The notes: generated by a model from the sequence alone, not told the origin. Positions 54,601 through 63,408 are shown, numbered from the stretch's first letter. The stretch: DNA of 64,000 nucleotides from Limnohabitans radicicola (GCF_014837235.1 NZ_JACYFT010000002.1:744001-808000), one strand, 5' to 3'. Made by a program: numbers and translations.

Positions 54601-55136
54601 TCGCGGCGGCGCTCCTTGTATTTGGACACGCCCGCAGCTTCTTCGAGGAACAGGCGCAGCTCTTCGGGGCGCGACTCGATGATGCGGCTGATCGTGCCCT
54701 GGCCGATGATGGCGTAAGCGCGTGGACCCAGGCCCGTGCCCAGAAACACGTCCTGCACATCACGTCGGCGCACTGGCTGGTTGTTGATGTAGTAACTGCT
54801 GTTGCCGTCGCGGGTCAGCACGCGCTTGACCGCGATCTCGGCAAACTGACCCCATTGACCGCCCGCGCGGTGGTCGGCGTTGTCAAACACCAGCTCGACG
54901 CTGGCGCGGCTGGCGGGTTTGCGGGTGGTGGTGCCGTTGAAGATGACGTCCTGCATGGACTCGCCACGCAGCTCGGACGCCTTGGACTCGCCCAGCACCC
55001 AACGCACCGCGTCCATGATGTTGGATTTGCCGCAACCGTTGGGGCCGACCACGCCCACCAACTGCCCAGGCAGCATGAAGTTGGTCGGTTCGGCGAACGA
55101 TTTGAAGCCCGAAAGCTTGATGGAATTGAGACGCAC
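51612..55136 (-). CDS. smc: chromosome segregation protein SMC
   Basis: The condensin ATPase, 1174 residues. Walker A GPNGCGKSN is at 31-39; long coiled-coils rich in Glu/Gln/Ala/Arg flank a hinge near 520-640 (TGLPAGCRALSDLLRV); the C-terminal head has the signature HLLSGGEKALTAIALVFA and Walker B PFCLLDEVDAPLDD. The GTG at 55136 gives the family start VRLNSIKLSGFKSF; an ATG at 55154 would add six residues. scpA and scpB are not in the window. Confidence 0.97.
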   Translation of the reverse strand: MRLNSIKLSGFKSFAEPTNFMLPGQLVGVVGPNGCGKSNIMDAVRWVLGESKASELRGESMQDVIFNGTTTRKPASRASVELVFDNADHRAGGQWGQFAEIAVKRVLTRDGNSSYYINNQPVRRRDVQDVFLGTGLGPRAYAIIGQGTISRIIESRPEELRLFLEEAAGVSKYKERRRETENRLSDTRENLTRVEDILRELNANLEKLEKQAEVAQRYNNLQADSTLKQHQLWFLKRREAEGDQGKVKADVDQAINALESRMADLRHVESELETIRQAHYAAGDEVNQAQGKLYEASAEVGKLEAEIRFVVEGRQRAEQRLVQLKEQIEQWHQRSEQAQTELDTLAEQSVMAEDQSMTLAAQVEDQAMALPELEEALRQAQNKANEQRGSVVQVQQQIQVLAAEQRNTEEQSRQLNQRRERLQADRNALAAPDEQRLAQLSEQLAETEAAAAESNARLQELQEQVPQLDEDRRHRQQVVNDESARLADLTARLEALKALQEKVRTDGKLKPWLSKHGMEGLEGLWSRIHIESGWENALESALREKLSALEVSRLDMVRAFAADAPPAKLSFFTPPTAGTAAPRTGLPAGCRALSDLLRVSDAGLSALLGDWLQGCYTAPSMDDALSWRTQLHAGEVLFVQPGHAVTAHSVSFYAQDSEQAGLLARAQEIENIEKQLRAQTLIAEESRTALARAEGAYADASQRLISVRQEASTSQSRAHEVQVEHLRLSQMAEQTRARSEQIQGDMAEVDALLEELQERRVTAEARFEELDMQLADSQERHAQLDDRVIEAERKLSECREQQRSLERQAQEAQFSQRSLQARQGELQRTVETATQQISSISAEQQRAHDELSRLTDAAAQGGLQDALAIKLEREQALGAKRSAYDDLTAKLRASDERKVAFERELEPLRQRITDLQLKEQAARLGLEQYTQLLADAQADLEAVAKSIEEGEVRIYGLQGEIDRINREINALGPVNLAALEELSTARERKTFLDSQNADLTEAMNTLEDAIKKIDAETRDLLGGTFKIVNEHFSRMFPELFGGGQAKLVMTGEEILDSGVQVMAQPPGKKNQTIHLLSGGEKALTAIALVFAIFQLNPAPFCLLDEVDAPLDDANTERYAKLVASMGKETQFLFISHNKIAMEMAKQLIGVTMQEQGVSRIVAVDMESAVNLAQI

Positions 55137-55160
55137 GGTGATCCAAAATCTCAAAAGGTC

Positions 55161-55185
55161 TTGAAAGCCCCCTCGGCGCTTTCAA
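55161..55185. repeat. inverted repeat in the smc leader
   Basis: TTGAAAGC and GCTTTCAA arms (8 bp) separated by 9 bases, 25 bp upstream of the smc start in the 213-bp gap between smc and the divergent binding-protein gene. It may be a 5' leader hairpin of smc mRNA or an operator. The rest of the gap shows nothing else I can assign. Confidence 0.45.
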
Positions 55186-55349
55186 TAACAATACAAAAGA
55201 CAACACCTTCAAGGGTGCCGTGTGGGGCCAATGTTAACCGAGCAAGCCCTCTGAAATCCGCTGCTCGCAGCCGGGCCCGGGGCATGGTCAAAAGACAGCA
55301 TGGGGCCGTTGACGCTAGACTGTCGAACCGTTTTTCAAGGAGTTGGGTG

Positions 55350-56936
55350 ATGCATCCAAAATTCAGCCATCTGATCCTCGCCACAGCGCTGGCTTTCAGC
55401 ACCATGCAGGCGCCAGCGCAAACCCTGCGCTGGGCCAACCAGGGCGACCCGCAGACCATGGACCCGCACTCGCAGAACGAGGCCTTGACCAACGCCATCA
55501 ACAACCATGTGTACGAATCACTGGTGGGTCGAGGTGACAACCTGGAGCTGATCCCCGAGCTGGCCGAGCGCTGGCAGCAGACCGGGCCTCTGACCTGGCG
55601 GATGTGGCTGCGCAAAGGGGTCAAGTTCCATGACGGCTCGCCCTTCACTGCCGACGATGTGGTGTTCAGTGTCGAGCGGGCGGCCTTGCCCACCTCGCAA
55701 ATGAACCAATACGCTCAGGCCATGGGCAAGCCGGTCAAGGTCGACAGCCACACGCTGGACTTCAAGCTGGACAAACCCAACCCGATCTTTCTGGAGCACG
55801 CGACCACCTTCCACATCATGAGCCGCGCCTGGTCGGTCAAGAACAAGGTCGAAAAACCGCTGGACTTCAAGAACCGCGAAGAGACTTTTGCGGGCCGCAA
55901 CGCCAACGGCACAGGCCCCTTCATGCTCAAAAGCCGCGAGCCCGATGTCAAAACCGTGCTGGTGAAAAACCCGAACTACAGTGGCGGCCGCAAGGTCACG
56001 GGCAACCTGCAAGAGGTCGTTTTCACCCCCATCAAGAGCGACGCCACGCGGGTCGCGGCACTGCTGTCGGACGGGGTGAACTTTGTGCAGGACCCCGCTC
56101 CGCAGGACGTGCAGCGCCTGATGCAAAGCCCCAACCTCAAAGTCGTGCAGGGCATGGAAAACCGCGTGGTTTTCTTTGGCATGGACCAGTCGCGTGATGA
56201 GCTGCTCTACAGCAACGTCAAGGGCAAAAACCCCTTCAAGGACAAGCGTGTGCGCCAGGCCTTCTACCAGGCCATCGACATCGACGCGATCGTCAAGAAC
56301 ACCATGCGCGGCCAGGCCCAGGCCACAGGCTGCGTCACGCCATCACCGCTGGGCTGCTTTGCCGAGCTGGAAACCCGCGCCTTCAAATACGACACCGCCG
56401 CCGCCCGCAAACTGCTCGAAGACGCGGGCTACCCGCAAGGCTTTGAAGTCGGCCTGGACTGTCCCAACAACCGCTATGTGAACGACGAGGAAATTTGCAT
56501 CGCCGTCTCGGGCATGCTGGCCAAGGTCGGCATCAAGGTCAAACTCAATGCCATGCCCCGTGCCCAGTATTTCCCCAAACTCGAAAAGCACGACACCAGC
56601 TTTTACATGCTGGGCTGGGGCGGCTCGATCACCGACCCGCAAACCACGCTGGACCCGATTTTCCACTCGCCACCCACCGAAACCTCCAAAAAAGGCTCCT
56701 GGAACTTCGGCCGCTTCAGCAACGCCAAACTCGACCATCTGGTGGACGCGGCTGCGGTGGAAACCGATGTCAACAAACGCAGGGAAACCGTGCGGCAAGC
56801 CATGCAGGAGCAGCGCGATCAGGTCCATTACCTGCCCTTGCACCGCCAGTTCATCCCCTGGGCTGCACGCAGCAACGTTGAGGTCAAACACTTCGCCGAC
56901 AACTTCGTGCGGGCCTGGACCATGTCGGTCAAATGA
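55350..56936 (+). CDS. peptide ABC transporter substrate-binding protein (orphan)
   Basis: A family-5 periplasmic binding protein of 528 residues with a signal peptide ending MQAPAQ. DppA/OppA-type segments are WANQGDPQTMDPHSQNEAL, YESLVGRGDNLELIPELAE, WRMWLRKGVKFHDGSPFTAD and the C-terminal QVHYLPLHRQFIPWA. The ATG has AAGGAG 7 bp upstream. No permease or ATPase genes are adjacent, so it may serve one of the transporters at 29.7-40.7 kb or another elsewhere. The frame is open upstream across smc, but that part is a shadow. Confidence 0.92.
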   Translation: MHPKFSHLILATALAFSTMQAPAQTLRWANQGDPQTMDPHSQNEALTNAINNHVYESLVGRGDNLELIPELAERWQQTGPLTWRMWLRKGVKFHDGSPFTADDVVFSVERAALPTSQMNQYAQAMGKPVKVDSHTLDFKLDKPNPIFLEHATTFHIMSRAWSVKNKVEKPLDFKNREETFAGRNANGTGPFMLKSREPDVKTVLVKNPNYSGGRKVTGNLQEVVFTPIKSDATRVAALLSDGVNFVQDPAPQDVQRLMQSPNLKVVQGMENRVVFFGMDQSRDELLYSNVKGKNPFKDKRVRQAFYQAIDIDAIVKNTMRGQAQATGCVTPSPLGCFAELETRAFKYDTAAARKLLEDAGYPQGFEVGLDCPNNRYVNDEEICIAVSGMLAKVGIKVKLNAMPRAQYFPKLEKHDTSFYMLGWGGSITDPQTTLDPIFHSPPTETSKKGSWNFGRFSNAKLDHLVDAAAVETDVNKRRETVRQAMQEQRDQVHYLPLHRQFIPWAARSNVEVKHFADNFVRAWTMSVK

Positions 56937-56945
56937 CGCGCCACA

Positions 56946-56970
56946 GCCAGCGGGTCCAGCACCCGCTGGC
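56946..56970 (+). terminator. hairpin after the orphan binding-protein gene
   Basis: A 10-bp stem GCCAGCGGGT/ACCCGCTGGC with a 5-base loop, 9 bp after the stop codon. No T-run follows, so it is a possible Rho-assisted terminator or a 3' stabiliser. Confidence 0.4.
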
Positions 56971-57037
56971 GGGGTCCATTCACCGCCCGTGGGCATGGGG
57001 CCATGCGCCATGGGCCGATCCCCGATAATCGGGGGTT

Positions 57038-58249
57038 ATGAATCCCCTTCTCTCCAAGCTGCAGCCCTACCCCTTCGAGCGGCTGCGCCAATTGTTTGCA
57101 TCCGTCACACCCAACCCTGCCCTGCGGCACATCAGCCTGGGGATCGGTGAGCCCAAGCACGCGACCCCGCCTTTCATCATGCAGGCCCTGAGCGACGCCC
57201 TGGGCACGGGCCTGGCAGGTTATCCGGCCACCGCAGGCGAGCCCGCCCTGCGCCAGGCCTGCGCGGCCTGGGTGGAGCGCCGCTATGGCCTTCAACTGGA
57301 CGCTGCGACCCAGGTGCTGCCCGTCAACGGCTCGCGCGAAGCGCTGTTTGCCCTGACACAAACCGTGGTCGACCCGACGCAAGCTGGCGCAACGGTCGTC
57401 AGCCCCAACCCCTTCTACCAAATCTACGAGGGTGCTGCGCTGCTGGCCGGGGCCACACCGCACTTTGTGGCCAGTGACCCGGCGCGCAACTTCGCGCCGG
57501 ACTGGGACAGCGTGCCCGCCGAAGTCTGGGCCCGCACCCAGCTGGTGTTTGTCTGCTCCCCCGGCAACCCCACGGGCGCGGTCATGCCTTTGACCGAATG
57601 GCAAAAACTCTTTGCCCTGTCGGACCAGCACGGCTTCATCATCGCGTCGGACGAGTGCTACAGCGAGATTTACTTCCGCGACGAGCCGCCGCTGGGCGGC
57701 CTGGAAGCCGCCGCCAAACTCGGCCGGGGCTTTGAGCGTCTGATCGCGTTCACCAGTCTTTCCAAGCGCAGCAACGTGCCGGGCCTGCGCAGCGGCTTTG
57801 TGATGGGCGACGCCGCTGTGCTCAAGAAGTTCCTGCTTTACCGCACGTACCACGGCAGCGCCATGAGCCCGGTGGTACAAGCCGCCAGCATCGCCGCCTG
57901 GGGCGACGAGGCCCACGTGGTCGACAACCGCAACCTGTACCGCACCAAGTTCGCCCAGGTCACCCCCGTGCTGGCCGAAGTGCTCGACGTGAAGCTGCCT
58001 GACGCCAGCTTTTACCTGTGGGCCGGTGTGCCCGCAGGCTGGCAAGGCGACGACGCCGCATTCGCCAAAGCGCTGTACGAACACGAGCACGTCACCGTGC
58101 TGCCGGGCAGCTACCTGGCGCGCGAGTTCAACGGCAGCAACCCTGGTCGGGGCCGCATCCGCATGGCGCTGGTGGCCGAAACCGCCGAATGCCTGGAAGC
58201 GGCCGAACGCATCGCCCGCTTTGTGCACGCCCACCCGCACAAGGTCTGA
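57038..58249 (+). CDS. dapC: N-succinyl-LL-diaminopimelate aminotransferase
   Basis: A PLP aminotransferase of 403 residues in the succinylase branch of lysine/diaminopimelate synthesis. Lys243 in FTSLSKRSNVPGLRSGF binds PLP; HISLGIGEPKHATP and FVCSPGNPTGAVM are typical of the betaproteobacterial DapC group. The next gene, 3 bp downstream, is dapE, the following pathway step, which firmly supports the call. A CCCCGAT/ATCGGGG palindrome (57018-57033) containing GATAAT lies just before the start. Confidence 0.94.
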   Translation: MNPLLSKLQPYPFERLRQLFASVTPNPALRHISLGIGEPKHATPPFIMQALSDALGTGLAGYPATAGEPALRQACAAWVERRYGLQLDAATQVLPVNGSREALFALTQTVVDPTQAGATVVSPNPFYQIYEGAALLAGATPHFVASDPARNFAPDWDSVPAEVWARTQLVFVCSPGNPTGAVMPLTEWQKLFALSDQHGFIIASDECYSEIYFRDEPPLGGLEAAAKLGRGFERLIAFTSLSKRSNVPGLRSGFVMGDAAVLKKFLLYRTYHGSAMSPVVQAASIAAWGDEAHVVDNRNLYRTKFAQVTPVLAEVLDVKLPDASFYLWAGVPAGWQGDDAAFAKALYEHEHVTVLPGSYLAREFNGSNPGRGRIRMALVAETAECLEAAERIARFVHAHPHKV

Positions 58250-58252
58250 GCC

Positions 58253-59434
58253 ATGAACGCCACCACACGCCCTCCTGTTTGCCACGACACCCTGCGACTG
58301 GCCGAGCAGCTCATCGCCAAGCCGTCCGTCACCCCGGATGACGCGGGCTGCATGGACGTGATCGCCGATGCCTTGAAGCCCTTGGGCTTTGACTGCGAAT
58401 TCATGGATTCCGGCCCCGACACCTTCCGCGTTCGCAACCTCTGGGCCAAGCGTACGGGCACCTCGGGCCAGACCTTGGCCTTTGCAGGGCACACCGACGT
58501 GGTGCCCACGGGGCCGCTCGCGCAATGGGACAGCGACCCTTTCACCCCCACGCACAAAGACGGCAAGCTGTTCGGGCGCGGCGCGAGCGACATGAAAACC
58601 TCGCTGGCGGCCATGGTGGTGGCGGTACAGGAATTTCTAGCCACCAATCCGAGCCCGGCATTGGGCATCGCGTTTTTGCTGACCAGCGACGAAGAAGGCC
58701 CCGCAGTGGACGGCACGGTGGTCGTCTGTGAACGCCTGAAGGCCCGTGGCGACACGCCGCAGTTCTGCATCGTGGGCGAGCCCACTTCTGTGCAGCAGAC
58801 GGGTGACATGATCAAAAACGGCCGACGCGGCACCATGAGCGGCAAGTTGACCGTCCGGGGCGTGCAGGGCCACATCGCCTACCCGCACCTGGCCGACAAC
58901 CCGATCCACCGCTTGGCCCCGGCGCTGGCAGATCTGGTCGCCATCCGATGGGACGAAGGCAACGCCTTCTTCCCACCCACCAGCTGGCAAGTGAGCAACA
59001 TCCACGCGGGCACGGGCGCAAGCAACGTGATCCCCGGCGACTGCGTGGTGGACTTCAACTTCCGCTTTTGCACCGAATCCACGCCCGAGAGCCTGCAGCA
59101 GCGCCTCACGGCCGTGCTCGACCAGCATGGCTTGCAGTACGACTTGAAGTGGACCATCGGCGGCTTGCCGTTTCTGACCACGCCCGGCACCTTGGTGGCC
59201 GCTGTGCAACAAGCGATTGCCGACGAAACGGGTCTGAAAACCGAGCTGTCCACCACCGGCGGCACCAGCGACGGCCGCTTCATCGCGCAAATCTGCCCGC
59301 AGGTCATCGAGTTCGGCCCGCCCAACGCGACCATCCACAAGGTCAACGAGCACGTGGCGCTGGCCGACATCGCGCCCCTCAAAGCCATTTACCGCCGCAC
59401 ACTGGAACAACTCAACGCGGGCCTGTCCGCATGA
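58253..59434 (+). CDS. dapE: succinyl-diaminopimelate desuccinylase
   Basis: Hydrolyses N-succinyl-LL-diaminopimelate to LL-diaminopimelate and succinate. It is an M20-type two-zinc enzyme of 393 residues. Metal ligands His80 and Asp82 are in [11 protein letters not shown], Asp113 in GRGASDMKT, and Glu147/Glu148 in TSDEEGP; the last His is in [11 protein letters not shown]. It overlaps prmB by ATGA. Confidence 0.96.
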   Translation: MNATTRPPVCHDTLRLAEQLIAKPSVTPDDAGCMDVIADALKPLGFDCEFMDSGPDTFRVRNLWAKRTGTSGQTLAFAGHTDVVPTGPLAQWDSDPFTPTHKDGKLFGRGASDMKTSLAAMVVAVQEFLATNPSPALGIAFLLTSDEEGPAVDGTVVVCERLKARGDTPQFCIVGEPTSVQQTGDMIKNGRRGTMSGKLTVRGVQGHIAYPHLADNPIHRLAPALADLVAIRWDEGNAFFPPTSWQVSNIHAGTGASNVIPGDCVVDFNFRFCTESTPESLQQRLTAVLDQHGLQYDLKWTIGGLPFLTTPGTLVAAVQQAIADETGLKTELSTTGGTSDGRFIAQICPQVIEFGPPNATIHKVNEHVALADIAPLKAIYRRTLEQLNAGLSA

Positions 59435-60309
59435 GCGCCATGACCCTGTCTGGGCTGATCGAACAGTCCGTCGAGCGGCTACAGCTTGCGGGCGTGGCCT
59501 TCGGGCACGGCACCCTGAACGCCTTTGACGAAGCCGTCTGGCTGGTGCTTTGGCGTCTGGGCTTGCCGCTGGACACCGATCTGGACGAAGTGACTGATCA
59601 GATGGTGACGCCTGAGCAGCAGGCGCTGGTGCAAGCCTTGATCAACGAGCGCATCGCCACCCGCAAGCCAGCCGCCTACCTCACGCATGAGGCCTGGTTG
59701 CAAGGCGTCTCGTTTTACATCGACGAGCGCGCCATCGTGCCGCGCAGCCTGATCGCCGAAGTGCTGGCCGACGGGACGATTGACGCCTGGCTCAGCGACC
59801 AAACCACCCGCGTGCTGGACCTGTGCACCGGCAACGGCAGCCTGGCCTTGCTGGCGGCGCTGGCCTGGCCCGAGGTGCAAGTGACCGGGGCCGACATTTC
59901 TCATGATGCGCTGGCCGTGGCCGCCATCAACGTGCAGCGCCACGACTTGCAAGAGCGCGTACAGCTGGTGCACAGCGATGGCCTCGCGGCCCTGCCTGGC
60001 CCCTTTGATTTGATCCTGTGCAACCCACCTTATGTCTGCCAAGCCAGCATGGACGCGCTGCCCGCCGAGTACCGGGCCGAGCCTGAACTGGCTTTGGCGG
60101 GCGGTGCCGACGGCATGGACTTTGTGCGCCAGCTGTTCAAAGACGCCCCCTCACGCATGACCGAACACGCCGTTTTGGTGCTGGAGATCGGCAACGAAGC
60201 CGGGCACTTTGTCGCCGCGTTCCCCCACCTCGAAGTCGCCTGGCTGGACACCAGCGCGGGTGACGACCAGGTGCTCCTGGTCACAAGGGATGCCCTGCTG
60301 ACACTGTAG
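59431..60309 (+). CDS. prmB: ribosomal protein L3 glutamine methyltransferase
   Basis: A SAM-dependent N5-glutamine methyltransferase of 292 residues acting on ribosomal protein L3. The SAM motif [14 protein letters not shown] is at 128-141 and the catalytic NPPY at 198-201 ([13 protein letters not shown]). The N-terminal helical domain and length favour PrmB over PrmC. Its stop codon TAG is the TAG of the GTAG that begins REP doublet copy 2. Confidence 0.94.
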   Translation: MSAMTLSGLIEQSVERLQLAGVAFGHGTLNAFDEAVWLVLWRLGLPLDTDLDEVTDQMVTPEQQALVQALINERIATRKPAAYLTHEAWLQGVSFYIDERAIVPRSLIAEVLADGTIDAWLSDQTTRVLDLCTGNGSLALLAALAWPEVQVTGADISHDALAVAAINVQRHDLQERVQLVHSDGLAALPGPFDLILCNPPYVCQASMDALPAEYRAEPELALAGGADGMDFVRQLFKDAPSRMTEHAVLVLEIGNEAGHFVAAFPHLEVAWLDTSAGDDQVLLVTRDALLTL

Positions 60310-60388
60310 AAGCGACGCCCCCGTCGCGATGATTTCGCCCTTCACGCACAGCGTGCACCTCATCGCCACGAGGGCGCGGCTCCCACAA
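60306..60388. repeat. REP doublet (BIME-like), copy 2
   Basis: Two inward-facing REP hairpins between prmB and yheS. The first is GTAG followed by a GCGACG/CGTCGC stem with a CCCC loop (60312-60327) and CGATGA. The second, on the minus strand, is GTGGGA followed by a GCCGCG/CGTGGC stem (one G-U) with a CCCT loop (60365-60380) and CGATGA. It is the inverse-orientation relative of 11065-11140, and fills almost the whole 96-bp intergenic space. No REP-associated transposase gene lies in the window. Confidence 0.75.
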
Positions 60389-60405
60389 AAATCCTAACAA
60401 GAACA

Positions 60406-62388
60406 ATGATCAACCTCAGAAACGTCACCCTCCGTCGCGGCACCAAAGTGCTGCTCGACCAGGCATCGGTCACCCTCAACCCCGGAGAAAAAGTCGGCTT
60501 GGTCGGGCGCAATGGCGCGGGCAAATCCACCTTGTTTGCGCTGTTCAACGGCACGCTGCACGAAGACGGTGGCGACTTCGAAATGCCCAAAGCCTGGCGC
60601 ATGGCACAGGTCGCGCAGAACATGCCCGAGACCGACCAGCCGGCATCAGAGTTTGTGCTGGAAGGTGACACCCGGCTGGCCGAACTGCGCCAACGCCTGG
60701 CCGCAGCCGAAGCCAGTGGCGACGGCATGGAGATGGCCCACGTCTACACCGATCTGGCTGACGCGGGGGACCACGACGCCCTGCCCCGCGCTGAAGCGCT
60801 CATTCTGGGTCTGGGCTTTCGGGTGGATGAACTCAACAACCCGGTCAACAGCTTCTCGGGCGGCTGGCGCATGCGCTTGCAACTGGCCCGCGCGCTGATG
60901 TGCCCGTCGGACATTTTGCTGCTCGATGAGCCCACCAACCACCTGGATTTGGATGCCCTGGTCTGGCTCGAAGCCTGGTTGCAACGCTACACGGGCACCA
61001 TGATCGTGATCAGCCACGACCGGGAGTTTCTGGACGCGGTGACCGATGTGACGCTGCACATCGAGCAAGCCAAGCTGACACGCTACGGCGGCAATTACAC
61101 CGCGTTTGAAATCCTGCGCGCCCAGCAGATGGAACTGCAACAGGCCTCATTTGCCAAGCAGCAGGACAAGATCGCCCACCTGCAAAAGTTCATCAACCGC
61201 TTCAAGGCGCAGGCCAGCAAGGCCAAGCAGGCGCAAAGCCGGGTCAAGGCGCTCGAGCGTATGGAAAAAGTGGCCCCGCTGCTGGCCGAGGCCGAATTCA
61301 CCTTCGAGTTCAAGGAGCCCAACAACCTGCCCAACCCGATGCTGGCCATCAGCGAGGCGAGCTTTGGCTACATGGTGGACGGTGCGCTCAAAACCATCGT
61401 GCAGGGCGTGAGCAAATCGGTGCTGGCCGGGCAACGCATCGGCATTCTGGGTGCCAACGGCCAGGGTAAGTCGACCCTGGTCAAGACGATTGCCCGCACC
61501 ATGCCTGCATTGAGCGGCACACTGACCGAAGGCAAGGGCCTGAACATCGGCTACTTTGCGCAGCAGGAACTCGATGTGCTGCACCCGCAGGACAACCCGC
61601 TGGAGCACATGATCCGCCTGGCCAAGGAACTGGCCAGTGGCGAGCCCAGCCGCGAGCAGGATTTGCGCAACTACCTGGGCACCTTCAACTTCTCAGGCGA
61701 CATGGTCAAGCAGGCCGTGGGCACCATGAGCGGCGGCGAAAAAGCCCGCCTGGTGCTGGCCATGATCGTGTGGCAGCGCCCCAACCTGCTGCTGCTGGAC
61801 GAGCCCACCAACCACCTGGACCTGGCCACCCGCGAGGCGCTGTCGATGGCGCTCAACGAGTTCGAAGGCACCGTCATGCTGGTCAGCCACGACCGCGCCT
61901 TGCTGCGTGCGGTGTGTGACGAATTCTGGATGGTGGGCCGGGGCAAGGTCGAGCCCTTTGATGGCGACCTGGACGACTACCAGAAGTACCTGCTCGATGA
62001 ATCCAAGCGCTTGCGCGAAGAAGCCAAAAACTCGGCCAGAAATGTCCCGCCAGAGGCGCCCGTGGCCGTCGCTCCGGTCGCGGTAGCCACGCCCCAACCT
62101 TCGTCAACGCCAAGCGCCAGCAGCGCCGAACAGCGCAAGCTGGACGCCCAGAAACGCCAGCAGTTGGCCTCGCAAACCCGCCCGCTCAAAAAAGAACTGG
62201 AACAAAGCGAGCAGCGCATGGCCGTGATCGAAAAGGAAAAAACCGCGCTGGAGCAGCAGCTGAGCACACCGCTGCCCCCAGCTGAGATTGCAGATGCGGG
62301 TCGCCGCCTGAAGGCCCTCACCGATGAAATGGCCACGCTCGAAGAGCGATGGCTGGAGCTCACCGAGCAATTGCAAGCCATGGCCTGA
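60406..62388 (+). CDS. yheS: ABC-F family ATPase, YheS type
   Basis: A soluble ribosome-associated ABC-F protein of 660 residues with two ATPase domains and no membrane segments. Domain 1 has GRNGAGKSTL, FSGGWRMRLQLARAL and LLLDEPTNHLDLDALVWLE. The inter-domain linker is Lys/Gln-rich (ASKAKQAQSRVKALERME). Domain 2 has GANGQGKSTL and MSGGEKARLVLAMI. A C-terminal Ala/Pro linker and coiled-coil follow (about 565-660). The WRMRL signature and linker match E. coli YheS as I recall it. Confidence 0.94.
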   Translation: MINLRNVTLRRGTKVLLDQASVTLNPGEKVGLVGRNGAGKSTLFALFNGTLHEDGGDFEMPKAWRMAQVAQNMPETDQPASEFVLEGDTRLAELRQRLAAAEASGDGMEMAHVYTDLADAGDHDALPRAEALILGLGFRVDELNNPVNSFSGGWRMRLQLARALMCPSDILLLDEPTNHLDLDALVWLEAWLQRYTGTMIVISHDREFLDAVTDVTLHIEQAKLTRYGGNYTAFEILRAQQMELQQASFAKQQDKIAHLQKFINRFKAQASKAKQAQSRVKALERMEKVAPLLAEAEFTFEFKEPNNLPNPMLAISEASFGYMVDGALKTIVQGVSKSVLAGQRIGILGANGQGKSTLVKTIARTMPALSGTLTEGKGLNIGYFAQQELDVLHPQDNPLEHMIRLAKELASGEPSREQDLRNYLGTFNFSGDMVKQAVGTMSGGEKARLVLAMIVWQRPNLLLLDEPTNHLDLATREALSMALNEFEGTVMLVSHDRALLRAVCDEFWMVGRGKVEPFDGDLDDYQKYLLDESKRLREEAKNSARNVPPEAPVAVAPVAVATPQPSSTPSASSAEQRKLDAQKRQQLASQTRPLKKELEQSEQRMAVIEKEKTALEQQLSTPLPPAEIADAGRRLKALTDEMATLEERWLELTEQLQAMA

Positions 62389-62398
62389 TTCAAACAAA

Positions 62399-62426
62399 AC
62401 AGCCCGGCAGTGCTCGGGCTTTTTTT
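62399..62426 (+). terminator. Rho-independent terminator of yheS
   Basis: AGCCCG/CGGGCT stem with an 8-base loop followed by T7, 12 bp after the yheS stop. Confidence 0.85.
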
Positions 62427-62461
62427 GTGCGACAAGCGCCAAGCTGTTGAGCGCAGCCATG

Positions 62462-62497
62462 AAAAAAGCACTTTGTACGCGAATACAAAGTGCTTTT
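62462..62497 (-). terminator. Rho-independent terminator of tRNA-Lys
   Basis: A perfect 14-bp stem AAAAGCACTTTGTA/TACAAAGTGCTTTT with a 6-base loop; on the minus strand T6 follows. It lies 5 bp beyond the tRNA CCA end and could also stop plus-strand read-through. Confidence 0.9.
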
Positions 62498-62501
62498 GAA
62501 T

Positions 62502-62577
62502 TGGTGGGACCAGCGGGGGTCGAACCCACGACAAACGGATTAAAAGTCCGCTGCTCTACCAACTGAGCTATGGTCCC
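62502..62577 (-). tRNA. tRNA-Lys (TTT)
   Basis: A 76-nt tRNA including encoded CCA. Acceptor GGGACCA pairs with TGGTCCC; D-arm AGCTCAGTTGGTAGAGC; anticodon loop CTTTTAA with anticodon TTT at 62542-62544; T-arm GTGGGTTCGACCCCCGC. It reads AAA and AAG. Confidence 0.97.
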
Positions 62578-62613
62578 TTTGCTGCACCGCCGTAGCACTG
62601 CAGCAAGACTCAA

Positions 62614-62619
62614 ATTATA
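62614..62619 (-). promoter_or_regulatory. -10 element of tRNA-Lys
   Basis: A consensus TATAAT on the minus strand, 36 bp upstream of the tRNA 5' end. A convincing -35 hexamer is not seen. The leader between contains TTGCTGCA/TGCAGCAA arms (62579-62586 and 62599-62606). Confidence 0.5.
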
Positions 62620-62622
62620 GCG

Positions 62623-63408
62623 TCATTTTTTGGCCTTCGAAGACCCGCTCGCCAAAAAATTCAAAATTTCTGATGCTGCACACAAACCGAATGTCGCCGT
62701 CACCCCCACCGACGAGCCGTAGCCGTGGCAGTTGAGCGAACCATCGCCCTCGATGGCACAAGACGCATCGGGCGGCGCCACTGCCTCGCGGCTGAAGACG
62801 CAACACACGCCCATGCGTTTACCTTCTTTCGGCGCGCCATGGTGCTTGCGCAACTGGTAACGCAAGCGGGCCAACAAGGGGTCGTGCGTGGCGAGGGCTA
62901 AATCGTCCACATCCACCTTGTGCGCCAGGCGCTTGCCACCTGCAGCTCCCACGCACACAAACGGGGTTCGGGTCTGCCGCGCCCAGACGGCCAAAGCGAG
63001 TTTGGCCTTGGCGTCATCGCACGCATCGATCAGGGCATCGGGCTCGGCGGGCAACAAGGCAGGCCAGTTATCGGGCCCCACAAAGTCGTCCACCACGTCC
63101 ACCTGGCAAGTCGGGTGGATCTCGGCGATACGCTCTTGCATGGCCAGGGCCTTGGCACGGCCCAGGGTCGATGTGAGTGCATGGATCTGGCGGTTCACGT
63201 TGGACTCGGCGATGTGGTCCATGTCGATCAGCGTGAGGCGCGCCACACCGCTGCGCGCCAGCGCTTCTGCCGTCCAGGAGCCGACGCCGCCGATGCCCAC
63301 CACCACCACATGCGCCGCACGGATCTGCGCAGCACCATGCACACCGTACAGACGCTGCAGGCCGCCAAAACGGCGATCTTCCTGCTCGACCCAAGCCGGA
63401 TCAGTCAT
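62623..63408 (-). CDS. tcdA: tRNA threonylcarbamoyladenosine dehydratase (TcdA/CsdL)
   Basis: An E1-like ThiF-family ATPase that cyclises t6A37 of tRNAs to ct6A. It has 261 residues. The nucleotide-binding GIGGVGSWTAEALARSGV is followed by TLIDMDHIAESNVNRQ and the DACDDAKAKLAL region. The C-terminal segment HGYGSSVGVTATFGLCAASE fits the YgdL group. Its ATG overlaps the stop of the upstream YeeE gene by 8 bp. Confidence 0.94.
   Translation of the reverse strand: MTDPAWVEQEDRRFGGLQRLYGVHGAAQIRAAHVVVVGIGGVGSWTAEALARSGVARLTLIDMDHIAESNVNRQIHALTSTLGRAKALAMQERIAEIHPTCQVDVVDDFVGPDNWPALLPAEPDALIDACDDAKAKLALAVWARQTRTPFVCVGAAGGKRLAHKVDVDDLALATHDPLLARLRYQLRKHHGAPKEGKRMGVCCVFSREAVAPPDASCAIEGDGSLNCHGYGSSVGVTATFGLCAASEILNFLASGSSKAKK

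Noticed and set aside
53922..56936. 1004-codon plus-strand open frame ending in the binding-protein gene
   Set aside because: Only the part from the ATG at 55350 has a signal peptide, a Shine-Dalgarno site and family similarity; the upstream part is antisense to smc and merely lacks stops.
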